A stretch of 64,000 bases of DNA. Origin: Planococcus donghaensis (GTDB lineage: Bacteria > Bacillota > Bacilli > Bacillales_A > Planococcaceae). Shown one piece after another: positions 25,003 to 33,659 of the stretch. The DNA is taken from assembly GCF_001687665.2 (NCBI RefSeq), contig NZ_CP016543.2:248001-312000 (forward strand). Direction: 5' to 3'. Both the position numbers and the translations under genes were made by a program. Each line of letters starts with the position of its first letter. Position 1 is the stretch's first letter. Below the pieces are notes generated by a model that searched no databases, was not told the origin of the DNA, and saw only the letters and a list, made by a program, of their open reading frames with translations.

Positions 25003-25364
25003 ATGAGTACGTTAGAAAAAGAGATATATGCCTTAGAATGCAGTCATTTAAAGCCAGATGTCCGAGTTTCTGCCGAAAAACTGGGAGATGTATTGGACGC
25101 TGAATTTTTTGAGTTTGGCAGTTCGGGTGGCGTATTCAAAAGAGTAGATTACAATGGCGATCATCCACTAAATCCAGATCCAATGGAAATCAATTTTTTC
25201 ACTGTGCATGAATTAGGACCAACCGCTGTTTTGACGACTTACCAAGTACATAATCACAAAACAGGAAGACTAACGAATCGAAGTTCAGTATGGAAAAAAG
25301 ATCTAATGGATGGAAGTTATTTTTTCATCAAGGAACGGTTTCGAACGGAGACGTGTTTGAATAA
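25003..25364 (+). pseudogene. DUF4440 (NTF2-like) protein gene with a one-base frameshift
   Basis: Reading from the ATG at 25003 (GAGGAG seven bases upstream) gives a typical DUF4440 domain (FFEFGSSGGVFKR, VLTTYQVHNH, RSSVWKK). After the run of six A at 25294-25299 the family's normal ending appears only in the -1 frame: RSNGWKLFFHQGT followed by a short tail and TAA at 25362. Adding one A would restore a 120-residue protein, the usual size. As given, the frame instead runs on without stop into the next gene. The shift may be a real mutation or a sequencing error. AAA AAA G in this register is not a canonical slippery heptamer. Confidence 0.75.
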
Positions 25365-25419
25365 GCGCTTAAGAGGCTATTCACATAACAGTACTATTAT
25401 TGGCGAAGGAGGAAACGAT

Positions 25420-25818
25420 ATGGAACACGCCATCGTATTATTTGATGGAGATTGTAATTTTTGTGATTCGAGCGTTCAATTTATCATAAATCATGATCCG
25501 GCAGGTTATTATCAGTTTGCTTCACTGCAAAGTGAAATTGGCCAAGAGCTCTCTAAAAAACACAATGTGCCGGATGATGTAGACAGTTTAGTATTGATAA
25601 AAGATGGTCAAGCTTATGTGAAATCTGAAGGGGCGCTAATGATTTCAAATCATTTAACGGGGCTTTGGAAATTGGCGCATTACTTAAAACCTTTTCCTCG
25701 CGCACTGCGAGACGGAGCGTATGACATCATTGCCAAAAATCGTTACAAAGTATTTGGTAAACTAGATAGCTGCATGTTGCCACCGCCTCATATTCGCAAA
25801 CGATTTTTAGATAAGTAA
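25420..25818 (+). CDS. DCC-family thiol-disulfide oxidoreductase (YuxK-like)
   Basis: 132-residue protein with the DCC motif VLFDGDCNFCDSSVQF (CxxC) at the N-terminus and LDSC near the C-terminus, the normal YuxK length. Family function is poorly known; a thioredoxin-like redox role is assumed. The ATG at 25420 has AAGGAGG seven bases upstream, so it is an independent gene even though its frame is open back to 24997 because of the upstream frameshift. Automatic annotation may wrongly report a 270-residue fusion. Confidence 0.85.
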   Translation: MEHAIVLFDGDCNFCDSSVQFIINHDPAGYYQFASLQSEIGQELSKKHNVPDDVDSLVLIKDGQAYVKSEGALMISNHLTGLWKLAHYLKPFPRALRDGAYDIIAKNRYKVFGKLDSCMLPPPHIRKRFLDK

Positions 25819-25822
25819 ATTC

Positions 25823-25863
25823 AAAAGCCCGAACCTGGGAATTGTTCAGTTCGGACTTTTTTG
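25823..25863. terminator. Bidirectional terminator
   Basis: Stem aaaag.ccgaac / gttcgg.ctttt with T-run. Confidence 0.75.
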
Positions 25864-25882
25864 TGGCTAAAGCTATAAAGCA

Positions 25883-27076
25883 TCAGCTGAAGTTCGATAG
25901 TCGCCAATACTTATTAGCGGTAGGTCCTGCCATATAAGACAAACCTTCACTTTCTGATTGGTGAATTTCTGTCCACTGATGATCTTCGCCATGTTTTAAA
26001 TATACTTCATGGTTGGGTGATTGATCATGGACACCGAAAATCGTGTAAGTACCATCACGATAAAAATCAGCGGAAAGAGTATAGTCGATATTCGGTGAAG
26101 TGGTGAGTGGGTTTCCTACAGCATGTGTTAGGGCGATAGAAACCTTCTCATCGGACTCAGCCGTTTTTACCAATTCAACTTCTTCAGCTGAAGCGACATC
26201 TGCTTTACTGAATTTTTTTCGCCAATTGTACCCAATCGTCGGACCAACGTGTTTATCCCAAGCTATTGTTGGATCGTTCTCGTTAAATGATACAGAGAAA
26301 TTGACGTGAGTTCGGTACTCGGGTGAATCTGGATCAAAGGCGCGATCATCTCCTTTAAAGTAATGAAAAGGTGAAAGGAGATTCGGGTTTTTTAACAAAG
26401 TCTCCGGTAAAAAAGTGTTATAACGGAAATGCCAAACAGGCAAAACCACAGACTTAGATTGATCGGATAATAAGGAATCTAAAGGAGCTATTTTCTGGGT
26501 GATCCAAAAATCTTCCGTTGCAGATTTTTCTTTAGAAGAGTCTTGCTGCAATGCGCCGAACACTTTATGAAGCGATAATTTTTTCTCGTTCCCTTTTTTG
26601 TCTTCTCGGGAAACTGGACGTTTGCCACGAATCCAATACGTGAGTGGTTGGTCACTTAATACCTCATCGTCTGTATACTGGTTTTTTTCAACAGATTCGA
26701 TAAACTGACCGTTGCGATAAATATCGAATGTGGAAATGCCTTCAATTTTTCCCCACGCCAAAGAAATACGGCCTTCAGAAACGATGGTAGTTAATACGAT
26801 TCCAGCAAGCACGTTGTCTTTAGTAGTTTTTCGGTTTTCTGTTCCTGTTTGCAACCGGATTTTGTCTACCCACTTTCCCGAACTATCTAATCGTTCGATA
26901 GTGTAAGTGTACAAATGGTCCTCTTGCAACCCTTCATCTTTAAAAAAGTTTTGAGTGCCGGTATAAACGACTTGTGTTCCGCGTTTGACTCGGCAAACAG
27001 CTTCTGTAGTTGACCATCTAAAATATATTAATGTATCAGATTGCTCTAATACGAGAATATCCAATCCACCTGTCAT
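25883..27076 (-). CDS. DUF3238-like protein with N-terminal Ig/FN3-like repeats
   Basis: 397-residue protein. The N-terminal ~190 residues contain two beta-sandwich-like segments (LIYFRWSTTEAVCRVKRGTQ and ISLAWGKIEGISTFDIYRNG, the second like fibronectin type III). The C-terminal ~180 residues resemble DUF3238 (WHFRYNTFLPE, YFKGDDRAFDPDSPEYRTHV, ADFYRDGTYTIFG). No signal peptide is visible at the chosen start, ATG 27076, which has GGAGGTGG five bases upstream; the frame stays open to 27376 across the divergent promoter. Function unknown; the DUF3238 call is from memory of the family pattern. Confidence 0.65.
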   Translation of the reverse strand: MTGGLDILVLEQSDTLIYFRWSTTEAVCRVKRGTQVVYTGTQNFFKDEGLQEDHLYTYTIERLDSSGKWVDKIRLQTGTENRKTTKDNVLAGIVLTTIVSEGRISLAWGKIEGISTFDIYRNGQFIESVEKNQYTDDEVLSDQPLTYWIRGKRPVSREDKKGNEKKLSLHKVFGALQQDSSKEKSATEDFWITQKIAPLDSLLSDQSKSVVLPVWHFRYNTFLPETLLKNPNLLSPFHYFKGDDRAFDPDSPEYRTHVNFSVSFNENDPTIAWDKHVGPTIGYNWRKKFSKADVASAEEVELVKTAESDEKVSIALTHAVGNPLTTSPNIDYTLSADFYRDGTYTIFGVHDQSPNHEVYLKHGEDHQWTEIHQSESEGLSYMAGPTANKYWRLSNFS

Positions 27077-27218
27077 TTCTCCACCTCCGTATGCTATTGT
27101 TAGGCATATACCCTTTTTAAAAACAGGATGAACCTGTTCCTGTAATTTGTATGAAATTAATAATAATAAAAAATAATTCGAGTTTAAGCATAAAGGTCGG
27201 ATAATTAGGAGGATTTCA

Positions 27219-28088
27219 ATGGACAGTAAAAAATCAGTAAAGAATTTTGGTGATTTTGATGAAGCAGCTGCGTACATTTTACAGTTGTTAAGCAAACAAA
27301 TCGGAATCAATTCTTTGTTTATCGCAAAAAATGACGGACACATAAACAATATTCTCAAAGTACATAATGCTGACAAAAAGCTAGTAGAAGAAGGCAGTTC
27401 GATGCCTCTAATTCAGTCATACTGTAGCTTAAGTATCAATCATGGTGCAGTTCCATTAATAATAGATGACGTTTCCAAAAATGAATTAACGCGCTCTATG
27501 GAGATTACGAAAAATTATGGCCAAGGCACGTTTGTTGGAGTGCCAGTTTACTATAGCGATAATACAGTTTACGGAACGATTTGTGGATTGGACGATCAAT
27601 TCCATAAACTTTCCGAAGAAGACCTATACACGTTTGAAATGATGTCGACGTTACTGACCTATGTATTGGAACTCGAAAAAGCCAACCAGCAAATCCAAAC
27701 ATTGACGGCACCGATTGTACCGGTAACGAAAGGGGTAGCAATCGTGCCAGTGATTGGTGACATTACGGCTCCTCGAGCAGAAGTTATCATTAAACATGTA
27801 CTTGAAAAATGTAGCAGTGAACCTATGGACTATTTGATTATCGATGTTTCTGGAGTCTTACAAATTAATGCTGTCGTTGGCGAATACTTGTTAAAGCTTG
27901 TCAGTATTTTAAAAGTGATTGGTGTGACGCCAGTTATTACGGGGATTCAACCTTTTATGGCATTAAAAGTTCCGCATTTTGCGGCAGCTTTAAAAGACGT
28001 CTTGATAGAAGCAAACCTTGAAGCAGCGTTAAAAAATCTTGGATTTGTACTCATAAAAAATGAAAAGAAAAACCAGACTTTCGTTTAG
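27219..28088 (+). CDS. GAF-STAS protein, RsbR-like
   Basis: 289-residue soluble protein: GAF domain about residues 10-155, STAS domain about 165-280. RsbR-type proteins form the stressosome that controls sigma-B. In phosphorylatable STAS domains the loop reads D-x-SG-x-x-x-x-D-T/S; here it is DVSGVLQINAVVG with Asn217-Ala218, so the usual phosphorylation site is absent. It may be a non-phosphorylatable stressosome subunit or an unrelated GAF sensor. TAGGAGG precedes the start. The terminator stem overlaps the last codons. Confidence 0.8.
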   Translation: MDSKKSVKNFGDFDEAAAYILQLLSKQIGINSLFIAKNDGHINNILKVHNADKKLVEEGSSMPLIQSYCSLSINHGAVPLIIDDVSKNELTRSMEITKNYGQGTFVGVPVYYSDNTVYGTICGLDDQFHKLSEEDLYTFEMMSTLLTYVLELEKANQQIQTLTAPIVPVTKGVAIVPVIGDITAPRAEVIIKHVLEKCSSEPMDYLIIDVSGVLQINAVVGEYLLKLVSILKVIGVTPVITGIQPFMALKVPHFAAALKDVLIEANLEAALKNLGFVLIKNEKKNQTFV

Positions 28089-28104
28089 AAAGTCTGGTTT
28101 TAGT
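28068..28104 (+). terminator. Terminator overlapping the 3' end of the GAF-STAS gene
   Basis: Stem aaaccagactttc / gaaagtctggttt with the stop codon TAG (28086) within the hairpin loop region, followed by a T-rich tail. Confidence 0.85.
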
Positions 28105-28142
28105 TTATCTAAAATTAATTTCATCCAAGTGGTCTACTTTTT

Positions 28143-28190
28143 ATTTGGAGAAACGAATCGCTCTCGCTAGTGTGCGGTTCTCCTTTTTCA
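28143..28190 (+). terminator. Orphan hairpin with T-run
   Basis: GGAGAA.CG and CG.TTCTCC flank a ~27-base loop and are followed by TTTTT on the plus strand. No plus-strand gene lies directly upstream other than the already terminated GAF-STAS gene. It could be a back-up terminator or the end of a small RNA. Confidence 0.3.
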
Positions 28191-28216
28191 AGGTTAGAAG
28201 AGGATTCAATGTTTCA

Positions 28217-28717
28217 CTAGCTTTCCTTATCAAAAAATACATGCTTGAGTTCCCACGTGTCACCGATTTCTAACAAGCCAAATGAAAATTGTGCTTGGCG
28301 GCGTTTATCGGTCGGAGAGCCTGGATTAAATAAGGTAACGCCATCAACTTCTCTCATTACCGGAATGTGAGAATGCCCAAAAACAATAATGTCTACATCG
28401 TCATCAACAAACGTATCATAAGCTTGTTGCTCAGTCGGTTTCCGATTGCTGTCTCCGTGAACTACGCCAATTTTTAAGTGGCCAAACGTTAAAATTTTCT
28501 TGCGGCCAAACTTATCTAGAATATCCCACGGATCGACATTGCCAGTAACGCCATCAATATCTGCATATGCGGCAAGTTCATGATAAACATCCATCGTTTG
28601 CCAATCCCCCGCATGAATGATGAAATCTGCTTTTTCACATGCATCTACTAGTTGTTTCGGTAATTTTTTAGCACGGAATGGAATATGGGTATCTGAAACA
28701 ATCACAATGTTCTTCAT
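28217..28717 (-). CDS. Metallophosphoesterase, YfcE/MJ0936 family
   Basis: 166-residue metal-dependent phosphodiesterase. The metallophosphatase motifs are present in order: SDTHIP, GDWQTMDV, GNVD, VHGD and FGHSHIP (metal-binding Asp, His, Asn). These small cytoplasmic enzymes cleave phosphodiesters in vitro; the natural substrate is unknown. GGGAGGCG precedes the start. Confidence 0.9.
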   Translation of the reverse strand: MKNIVIVSDTHIPFRAKKLPKQLVDACEKADFIIHAGDWQTMDVYHELAAYADIDGVTGNVDPWDILDKFGRKKILTFGHLKIGVVHGDSNRKPTEQQAYDTFVDDDVDIIVFGHSHIPVMREVDGVTLFNPGSPTDKRRQAQFSFGLLEIGDTWELKHVFFDKES

Positions 28718-29005
28718 CTAAACGCCTCCCGTCAGTTTCTTTCACTTTACCAAATAAATACCTTGAGGTCGAAATCTAACTGTAGTTCTCTTTAATAAGC
28801 TATAAAATCTTTCGTTTTTGTGAGTGAAAAGGCCCGTGATTCACTAGAATAAAAACCGAATCTTTCTCAAAATATCAATAATGTGTTGAAACTAAGTATA
28901 TTTCTACAACATTAAAGTAGTTATGATGGATTGAATTCGTATAATTCCAATTATATACTGTTAATAAGAAATATTGTTGATTCTTGGAAAAGAAGGGAAG
29001 AGAGT

Positions 29006-29629
29006 ATGAAAAAGTTAAAAGTTTTGATCTTTGCTTTATTTACAATGGTGTTTCTAGGTTTTTCTCAAACCTCTGCTGAAGCGCATGCCCCAAATTTACA
29101 TATCGGTGTTTCTGGAGATGGTGTAAAAGAACTTCAAACTAAACTAAAAAAATTAGGTTATTTTAACACCTCTGCTACCGGCTATTATGGACCTATAACT
29201 CAAAATGCAGTAATCGAATTTCAGCGGGACTTTAATGTAGCTGCTACGGGTTTCACGGGCCCGTTAACACGTGCTCGACTTGCAGAAGTTGATATGATGG
29301 CACATGTAGTAAATGGGGAAGCGCGAGGAGAAAGCTATACCGGACAAGTAGCAGTAGCGGCTGTCATTTTGAACCGTATTGATTCGGCTAAATTCCCAAA
29401 TAGTACGTACAATGTCATTTTTCAGCGCAATGCATTTACGGCTGTAAATGACGGACAATACAATTACGAACCAAATGCTTCGGCCTATCAAGCTGTAAGG
29501 GCTGCTGTGAAAGGGTCAGATCCTTCACTAGGAGCAACTTATTACTATAATCCAAGAGGCGTTACAGATACATGGATTTTCTCACGTACAACGATTACCA
29601 AAATCGGCAAGCACGTATTTGCCAAATAA
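29006..29629 (+). CDS. Secreted cell-wall hydrolase, SleB-like
   Basis: 207-residue exported protein: signal peptide 1-26 (ends SAEA-H), peptidoglycan-binding domain about 33-93 (GDGVKELQTKLKKLGYF, GYYGPITQNAVIEFQ), and hydrolase_2/SleB catalytic domain about 97-207 (VVNGEARGESYTGQVAVAAVILNR, with the catalytic Glu in NGEARGE). SleB is a lytic transglycosylase acting on spore cortex; similar proteins also act on vegetative walls. The ATG at 29006 follows AAGGGAAG and starts the signal peptide; the frame is open from 28931 without support. Confidence 0.88.
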   Translation: MKKLKVLIFALFTMVFLGFSQTSAEAHAPNLHIGVSGDGVKELQTKLKKLGYFNTSATGYYGPITQNAVIEFQRDFNVAATGFTGPLTRARLAEVDMMAHVVNGEARGESYTGQVAVAAVILNRIDSAKFPNSTYNVIFQRNAFTAVNDGQYNYEPNASAYQAVRAAVKGSDPSLGATYYYNPRGVTDTWIFSRTTITKIGKHVFAK

Positions 29630-29634
29630 ACGCC

Positions 29635-29666
29635 AAAATCGCTCTGTATAAACAGAGCGATTTTTA
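29635..29666 (+). terminator. Terminator of the SleB-like gene
   Basis: Stem aaaatcgctctg / cagagcgatttt, loop TATAAA. Confidence 0.9.
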
Positions 29667-29732
29667 TATGGGGTGAATAAGCGTATCGAAAAGGCTATAC
29701 TGAATTAGCAACTAACGAGAGGTGGAATACAA

Positions 29733-30080
29733 ATGACTGAAACAAATGCGCAGCAATTGGCGCCTAAAACATGCAGCATTGAAAGACTGGTAACGAATAA
29801 GCAAGACGTAGAAAGAGTGTTGCTCGGTAAAAAAGTAGCCACGCGTCGAAATGGTCGTTATGCAGATGTTGGAGAAATAATGGTGCTTGAAGATAAAAAA
29901 TTTTTGGTAGACCGTGTATACCAACAAACTCTTGGAGAGTTAACGGATGAAATCGTAGCAGGAGAAGGATACGCGACTGTTGAGGAATATAAGCAAGCGA
30001 TTTTGTCTACTCATGCAGGTATGCCTTGGTTGCCACAGATGACTGTCTGGGTTCACGAATTTCATTTAACGGAAGAGTAA
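29733..30080 (+). CDS. ASCH-domain-like small protein
   Basis: 115-residue soluble protein. CSIERLVTNKQDVERVLLGKKVATRRNGRYADVGE resembles the ASCH/PUA-like fold, whose members bind RNA or modified nucleosides. Role unknown. GAGAGGTGG precedes the start. A small membrane protein gene begins seven bases after its stop. Confidence 0.65.
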   Translation: MTETNAQQLAPKTCSIERLVTNKQDVERVLLGKKVATRRNGRYADVGEIMVLEDKKFLVDRVYQQTLGELTDEIVAGEGYATVEEYKQAILSTHAGMPWLPQMTVWVHEFHLTEE

Positions 30081-30087
30081 GTACGAA

Positions 30088-30522
30088 ATGTACACACTCA
30101 TTTTGTTTGCTCATATTTTAAGTGCGGTTTTATCGATTGGTCCGTTTTTTGTGCTACTTCCTTTAGTCAAGCGAATGGAGACCGCTGCGGGGGATGTTCT
30201 CCTGTCACATATTATCACGTTTAAATCGGCAACTCGCCTTGTGAAACATGCGGGACATGTATTAGTCACAACGGGTGTTTTGTTGATTTGGCAAGGCCCG
30301 TGGGGGTGGGGAACTTCGTGGATACTAGGCACGATTGGCGTTATGGTGGCTTCCGTGTTTTTCCTAGCACGTGCATTTACACCCACTCTCCGTAAGTTTA
30401 ATGACGAAAAATTTGATCAGCTAACATTGGTTAAAAAGTTAAATCGCTCTTTATGGATTTATATTTTTTTATTAATGTTGATGATGTGGTTTATGGTAGA
30501 TAAGCCAATGTTATGGCAATAA
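30088..30522 (+). CDS. Four-helix membrane protein of unknown function
   Basis: 144 residues with four hydrophobic helices (starting ILFAHILSAVLSIGPFFVLLP, ending IYIFLLMLMMWFM). It resembles small DUF2269-type membrane proteins, with a conserved N-terminal His-x3-Ser pattern, but I cannot name the family securely. It follows the ASCH gene closely and ends in a shared terminator, so the two probably form an operon. The ribosome site is weak (GGAAGAG). Confidence 0.65.
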   Translation: MYTLILFAHILSAVLSIGPFFVLLPLVKRMETAAGDVLLSHIITFKSATRLVKHAGHVLVTTGVLLIWQGPWGWGTSWILGTIGVMVASVFFLARAFTPTLRKFNDEKFDQLTLVKKLNRSLWIYIFLLMLMMWFMVDKPMLWQ

Positions 30523-30563
30523 AAAAGACGACATCGCTCTAGTTGAGCGATGTCGCTTTTTAT
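30521..30563. terminator. Bidirectional terminator
   Basis: Stem aaaa.gacgacatcgctc / gagcgatgtcgctttt, T-runs on both strands, between convergent genes. Confidence 0.88.
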
Positions 30564-31366
30564 TTTATTGCCCCAGCCGTCATACCAGCGACAAAATAGC
30601 GTTGTAAGAAAACATAAGCAATAACCATAGGTGCCGAAGCAATAATCACCCCTGTAAAGAGCATTGGGTAATTTGTGGAGTACTCGCCTTGGAATTCTAA
30701 CAAAGCAAGCGGTAAGGTTTTGTATGCATTATCTGTAATAAACAGTAACGGATACAACAAATCATTCCAATGCATCACAAATAAAAAAATGGCTGTTGCC
30801 GATAAAGAAGGCAATGACAGCGGAATCGCTACTTTTGTGTAGATTTTCCAATTTCCTGCACCGTCAATTGTGGAAGCCTCAAATAACTCTTTCGGCAAAG
30901 TTTTCATAAAGCCCGTTAAAATGAAAACAGCAATTGGTAAAGTTGTAGCGATGTTTACAAGAATGAGGCCTAACAAACTATTAGTTAAATTTAAATCCAG
31001 CATGAGTGAATAAAGGGGCACCATGCTAACTTGTGCAGGAACCATCATGCCAAGCGTAAATAAAATAAATATTAGATTGCCGATCCAATTGTTGAGTCGC
31101 GTAATGCCGTAACCAATTAGCGATGCAAAGAATAATGTCAACGACACGGAGAACAATGTCACAATGACGCTGTTTAAAAAATAACCAGCCATTGTTTGTT
31201 CTTGAAAAATGGAGGAGTAATTTTCAAATTGAAATCCCGATTCTGGCCAACCAAGAGGATTTCTAAACGTTTCTTGAATGGTCTTTAAAGACGTTAAGAC
31301 AACAATTAATAAAGGAATCAAAATTAGCAAGGCATAAATAATGAGTGAAAATCTTCGGAAGAACAA
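30560..31366 (-). CDS. Carbohydrate ABC transporter permease, MalG/MsmG type
   Basis: 268-residue permease with six helices. The EAA loop reads LPKELFEASTIDGAGNWKIYTKVAIPLSLP, characteristic of family-1 sugar importers. Third gene of a three-gene operon with a MalF-type partner and a binding lipoprotein. The start is TTG at 31366 with AGGAGG nine bases upstream. No ATPase gene is nearby, so a shared MsmX-type ATPase is expected. Confidence 0.9.
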   Translation of the reverse strand: MFFRRFSLIIYALLILIPLLIVVLTSLKTIQETFRNPLGWPESGFQFENYSSIFQEQTMAGYFLNSVIVTLFSVSLTLFFASLIGYGITRLNNWIGNLIFILFTLGMMVPAQVSMVPLYSLMLDLNLTNSLLGLILVNIATTLPIAVFILTGFMKTLPKELFEASTIDGAGNWKIYTKVAIPLSLPSLSATAIFLFVMHWNDLLYPLLFITDNAYKTLPLALLEFQGEYSTNYPMLFTGVIIASAPMVIAYVFLQRYFVAGMTAGAIK

Positions 31367-31384
31367 CCCGTTTTTCCTCCTCTC

Positions 31385-32260
31385 TTAATACGAAATACGA
31401 TTAGAGCGTAAAACCTTGAACTGCAGGTAAGTAATAATCGCAATAATCACCATGAAAATAACTGAAATCGCACTAGCATAGCCAAATTGATAGCTTCTAA
31501 AGGCGATATCAAAAATATAAGTGGCGACAATTTCTGTTGAATTATTTGGGCCGCCACCTGTCATCGCGAACACTAGATCAAATGCTTTGAAAGACTGGAT
31601 GGTTGTATACGCAACAACGATGGTAGCAGAAGGTGCGAGTAGCGGCCACGTCACATTGCGAAACGTTTGCCATTTCGAAGCACCTTCAATTTTCGCCACT
31701 TCGTAAAGTTCTTCTGGAATGGCTTGCAAGCCAGCAACAAAAATAATCAGCATTTGTCCCGCGTGGAACCATATTTGTGTAACGGCTAAAGAGTAAATCG
31801 CAATATTTGCGTTGCCGAGCCAGTTTTGTGCTAAAAATTCCAACCCGATTAACTCTAATAGCTGATTTAATATACCGAGAGAAGGGTCGTAAATAAACGA
31901 CCATATAAAAGCGACTGAGACAGACGATAAAATGGTCGGGAAAAAGTAAAGTGCCCGTAAGAAAATAGTCGTCTTTGTATTTTTCAAAACGATTAACGCA
32001 AAAGCTAAGGCGACAAGCGTTTGAAATACCACAACAACTAACATGAATTTCAAGTTGTTGCCAATCGTTTTCCGGAAAACAGTATCTCCTGTAAAGGCAC
32101 GTTCATAATTTTCAACCCCAACAAACTGAAAGCTCGAACTTAAGCCGTCCCAATCTGTAAACGAATAAAACAATGCGCTAATCGTCGGATACACAAAGAA
32201 AATCGCATATAAAAAAAGCCCCGGTAAAAAGAATAAGTAAATTGATTTCGAAGTTTTCAT
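31385..32260 (-). CDS. Carbohydrate ABC transporter permease, MalF/MsmF type
   Basis: 291-residue permease with six helices; EAA loop IPEELYEVAKIEGASKWQTFRNVTWPLLAP and the closing FAMTGGGPNNSTEI segment typical of this subfamily. It lies four bases after the binding-protein gene and 18 bases before the MalG-type gene. The sugar imported is not apparent, and no glycosidase or regulator is adjacent. Confidence 0.9.
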   Translation of the reverse strand: MKTSKSIYLFFLPGLFLYAIFFVYPTISALFYSFTDWDGLSSSFQFVGVENYERAFTGDTVFRKTIGNNLKFMLVVVVFQTLVALAFALIVLKNTKTTIFLRALYFFPTILSSVSVAFIWSFIYDPSLGILNQLLELIGLEFLAQNWLGNANIAIYSLAVTQIWFHAGQMLIIFVAGLQAIPEELYEVAKIEGASKWQTFRNVTWPLLAPSATIVVAYTTIQSFKAFDLVFAMTGGGPNNSTEIVATYIFDIAFRSYQFGYASAISVIFMVIIAIITYLQFKVLRSNRISY

Positions 32261-32264
32261 GCTG

Positions 32265-33518
32265 TTAATCCCTATTTTCGTCTACAATCTGTTGCGCTTC
32301 TTTTGCAGCTTCCATTGGCTCTGCTCCACCGAGAACGTTTTCAATAGAACTTAAAACAGCAGCTTCAATTTGAGCATTCGTAATCAAGAATCGGGGCTGG
32401 AAACGTGTTTTTCTTTCGTCAATCCAATAAGCTGTATTTTGCAACACTTCAGATTCATATTCAACATCATTAATCGTTAAATGTTGACCTGTTTCATTAG
32501 CATATTGTGAGGCGATTTCAGGCTGGCTAAGAAAAGCGATAAATTCTTTTGCTTGTTCTTTTTTCTCTGATTTGCTATTAACCGCAAGCATGAAAGTCGC
32601 TGTGTTAATGCCCTCGTACATCGCTTCGCTTTCTTCTACTGTAATTGGCGCCATCAAATCAAGTTCGAGGTCAGGGTTTAAGTCAAGTAAAGCTGACATA
32701 TGATAAGAACCCGTTGCTAGCATGGCAGCTTCTTCGTTAGCGACCATCGCCATTGCCGAATCTTGTGAAGTGCCTAGTGCATCTTTTTGAATATAAGACT
32801 TTTGTTCAAGTAGCTGGAAATCTTCTAAAGTTTTCACCCACCACTCATTTGTTAAAGATTCTTCACCATTTTGAAGTTTTTCGAAAACATCTTCATCAGG
32901 TGCATTATTCATCATCATACTGTTCATAAATTGGTTCGGGCCAATATCTGCACCCGGAAAGGCAATTGGAGTAATATCATTTTCTAAAAGAGTATCAGCC
33001 ATTGTTTGAAATTCACTCCAGCTTTTTGGAACTTCAAGACCAAGCTCTTCAAACATGCCTTTGTTGTAAACGGGCATATTGAAGACCAATTGATAAGGTA
33101 ACGCTAGCTGAGCCCCATCTTTTTGACCAACACTAATCAATTCTTCATCAAAATTGGAAACAAAATCTTCTCCGCTTAAATCTTCAAACAACCCAGCGCT
33201 AGCAATTGCTTCGAACTGAGCTCCTGGGAAGGAGGTGAAGACGTCACCTGTTGAACCATCTTGCAACAGACGTTGACCGGTAGCTTGATATTGTTCAGAT
33301 GGATAAATGGTCATTTCTACGGAAACAGCAGGGTTTTCTTCTTCGAATTGAGCAATAAGATCATCTAATACTGCTTTATCCTCGCCGCGCCAATGGATAA
33401 AACTAATTTTCGTGCGATCTTCCTCTCCTTCAGTACCCGAATTGCTTTCACCTGCACAGCCTGTGAGAAATAGCGCTCCAGATAAAAATCCGGAAGTTAG
33501 AAGTAAAGAACGTTTCAT
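32265..33518 (-). CDS. Extracellular sugar-binding lipoprotein (SBP family 1)
   Basis: 417-residue lipoprotein: signal peptide with lipobox LTGC at about residue 21, acidic linker, then a family-1 solute-binding domain (KISFIHWRGEDKAVLDDLIAQFEEENPAV, GDVFTSFPGAQFEAIASAGLFEDLS). Late motif EKKEQAKEFIAFLSQPEIASQYA is typical. It heads the sugar-importer operon; GGAGGAG lies before the start. Confidence 0.9.
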   Translation of the reverse strand: MKRSLLLTSGFLSGALFLTGCAGESNSGTEGEEDRTKISFIHWRGEDKAVLDDLIAQFEEENPAVSVEMTIYPSEQYQATGQRLLQDGSTGDVFTSFPGAQFEAIASAGLFEDLSGEDFVSNFDEELISVGQKDGAQLALPYQLVFNMPVYNKGMFEELGLEVPKSWSEFQTMADTLLENDITPIAFPGADIGPNQFMNSMMMNNAPDEDVFEKLQNGEESLTNEWWVKTLEDFQLLEQKSYIQKDALGTSQDSAMAMVANEEAAMLATGSYHMSALLDLNPDLELDLMAPITVEESEAMYEGINTATFMLAVNSKSEKKEQAKEFIAFLSQPEIASQYANETGQHLTINDVEYESEVLQNTAYWIDERKTRFQPRFLITNAQIEAAVLSSIENVLGGAEPMEAAKEAQQIVDENRD

Positions 33519-33621
33519 TGATATTTCTCCTCCTTCATAATTGGAAATTAAATAACACTTACTCTATTTATACATGATTCTGAATAGAAATAACAGAATT
33601 ATCTAAAATCATTGAATATAG

Positions 33622-33650
33622 TTGACAAATCCCTTTGGATTTAATAAGAT
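33622..33650 (+). promoter_or_regulatory. Promoter of the trpEG leader
   Basis: Perfect TTGACA (33622-33627), 17-base spacer, TAAGAT (33645-33650), just ahead of the T-box leader. Confidence 0.8.
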
Positions 33651-33659
33651 GAGCACAAC

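Noticed and set aside
25288..25305. Programmed -1 ribosomal frameshift in the DUF4440 gene
   Set aside because: In the reading frame used, the run is AAA AAA G preceded by G, which is not an X-XXY-YYZ site, and six A are few for transcriptional slippage; a mutation or sequencing error is simpler.
24997..25818. Single fusion gene joining NTF2-like and DCC domains
   Set aside because: The DUF4440 C-terminus is found intact in the -1 frame and the DCC gene has its own ribosome site, so the fusion is an artefact of a one-base shift.
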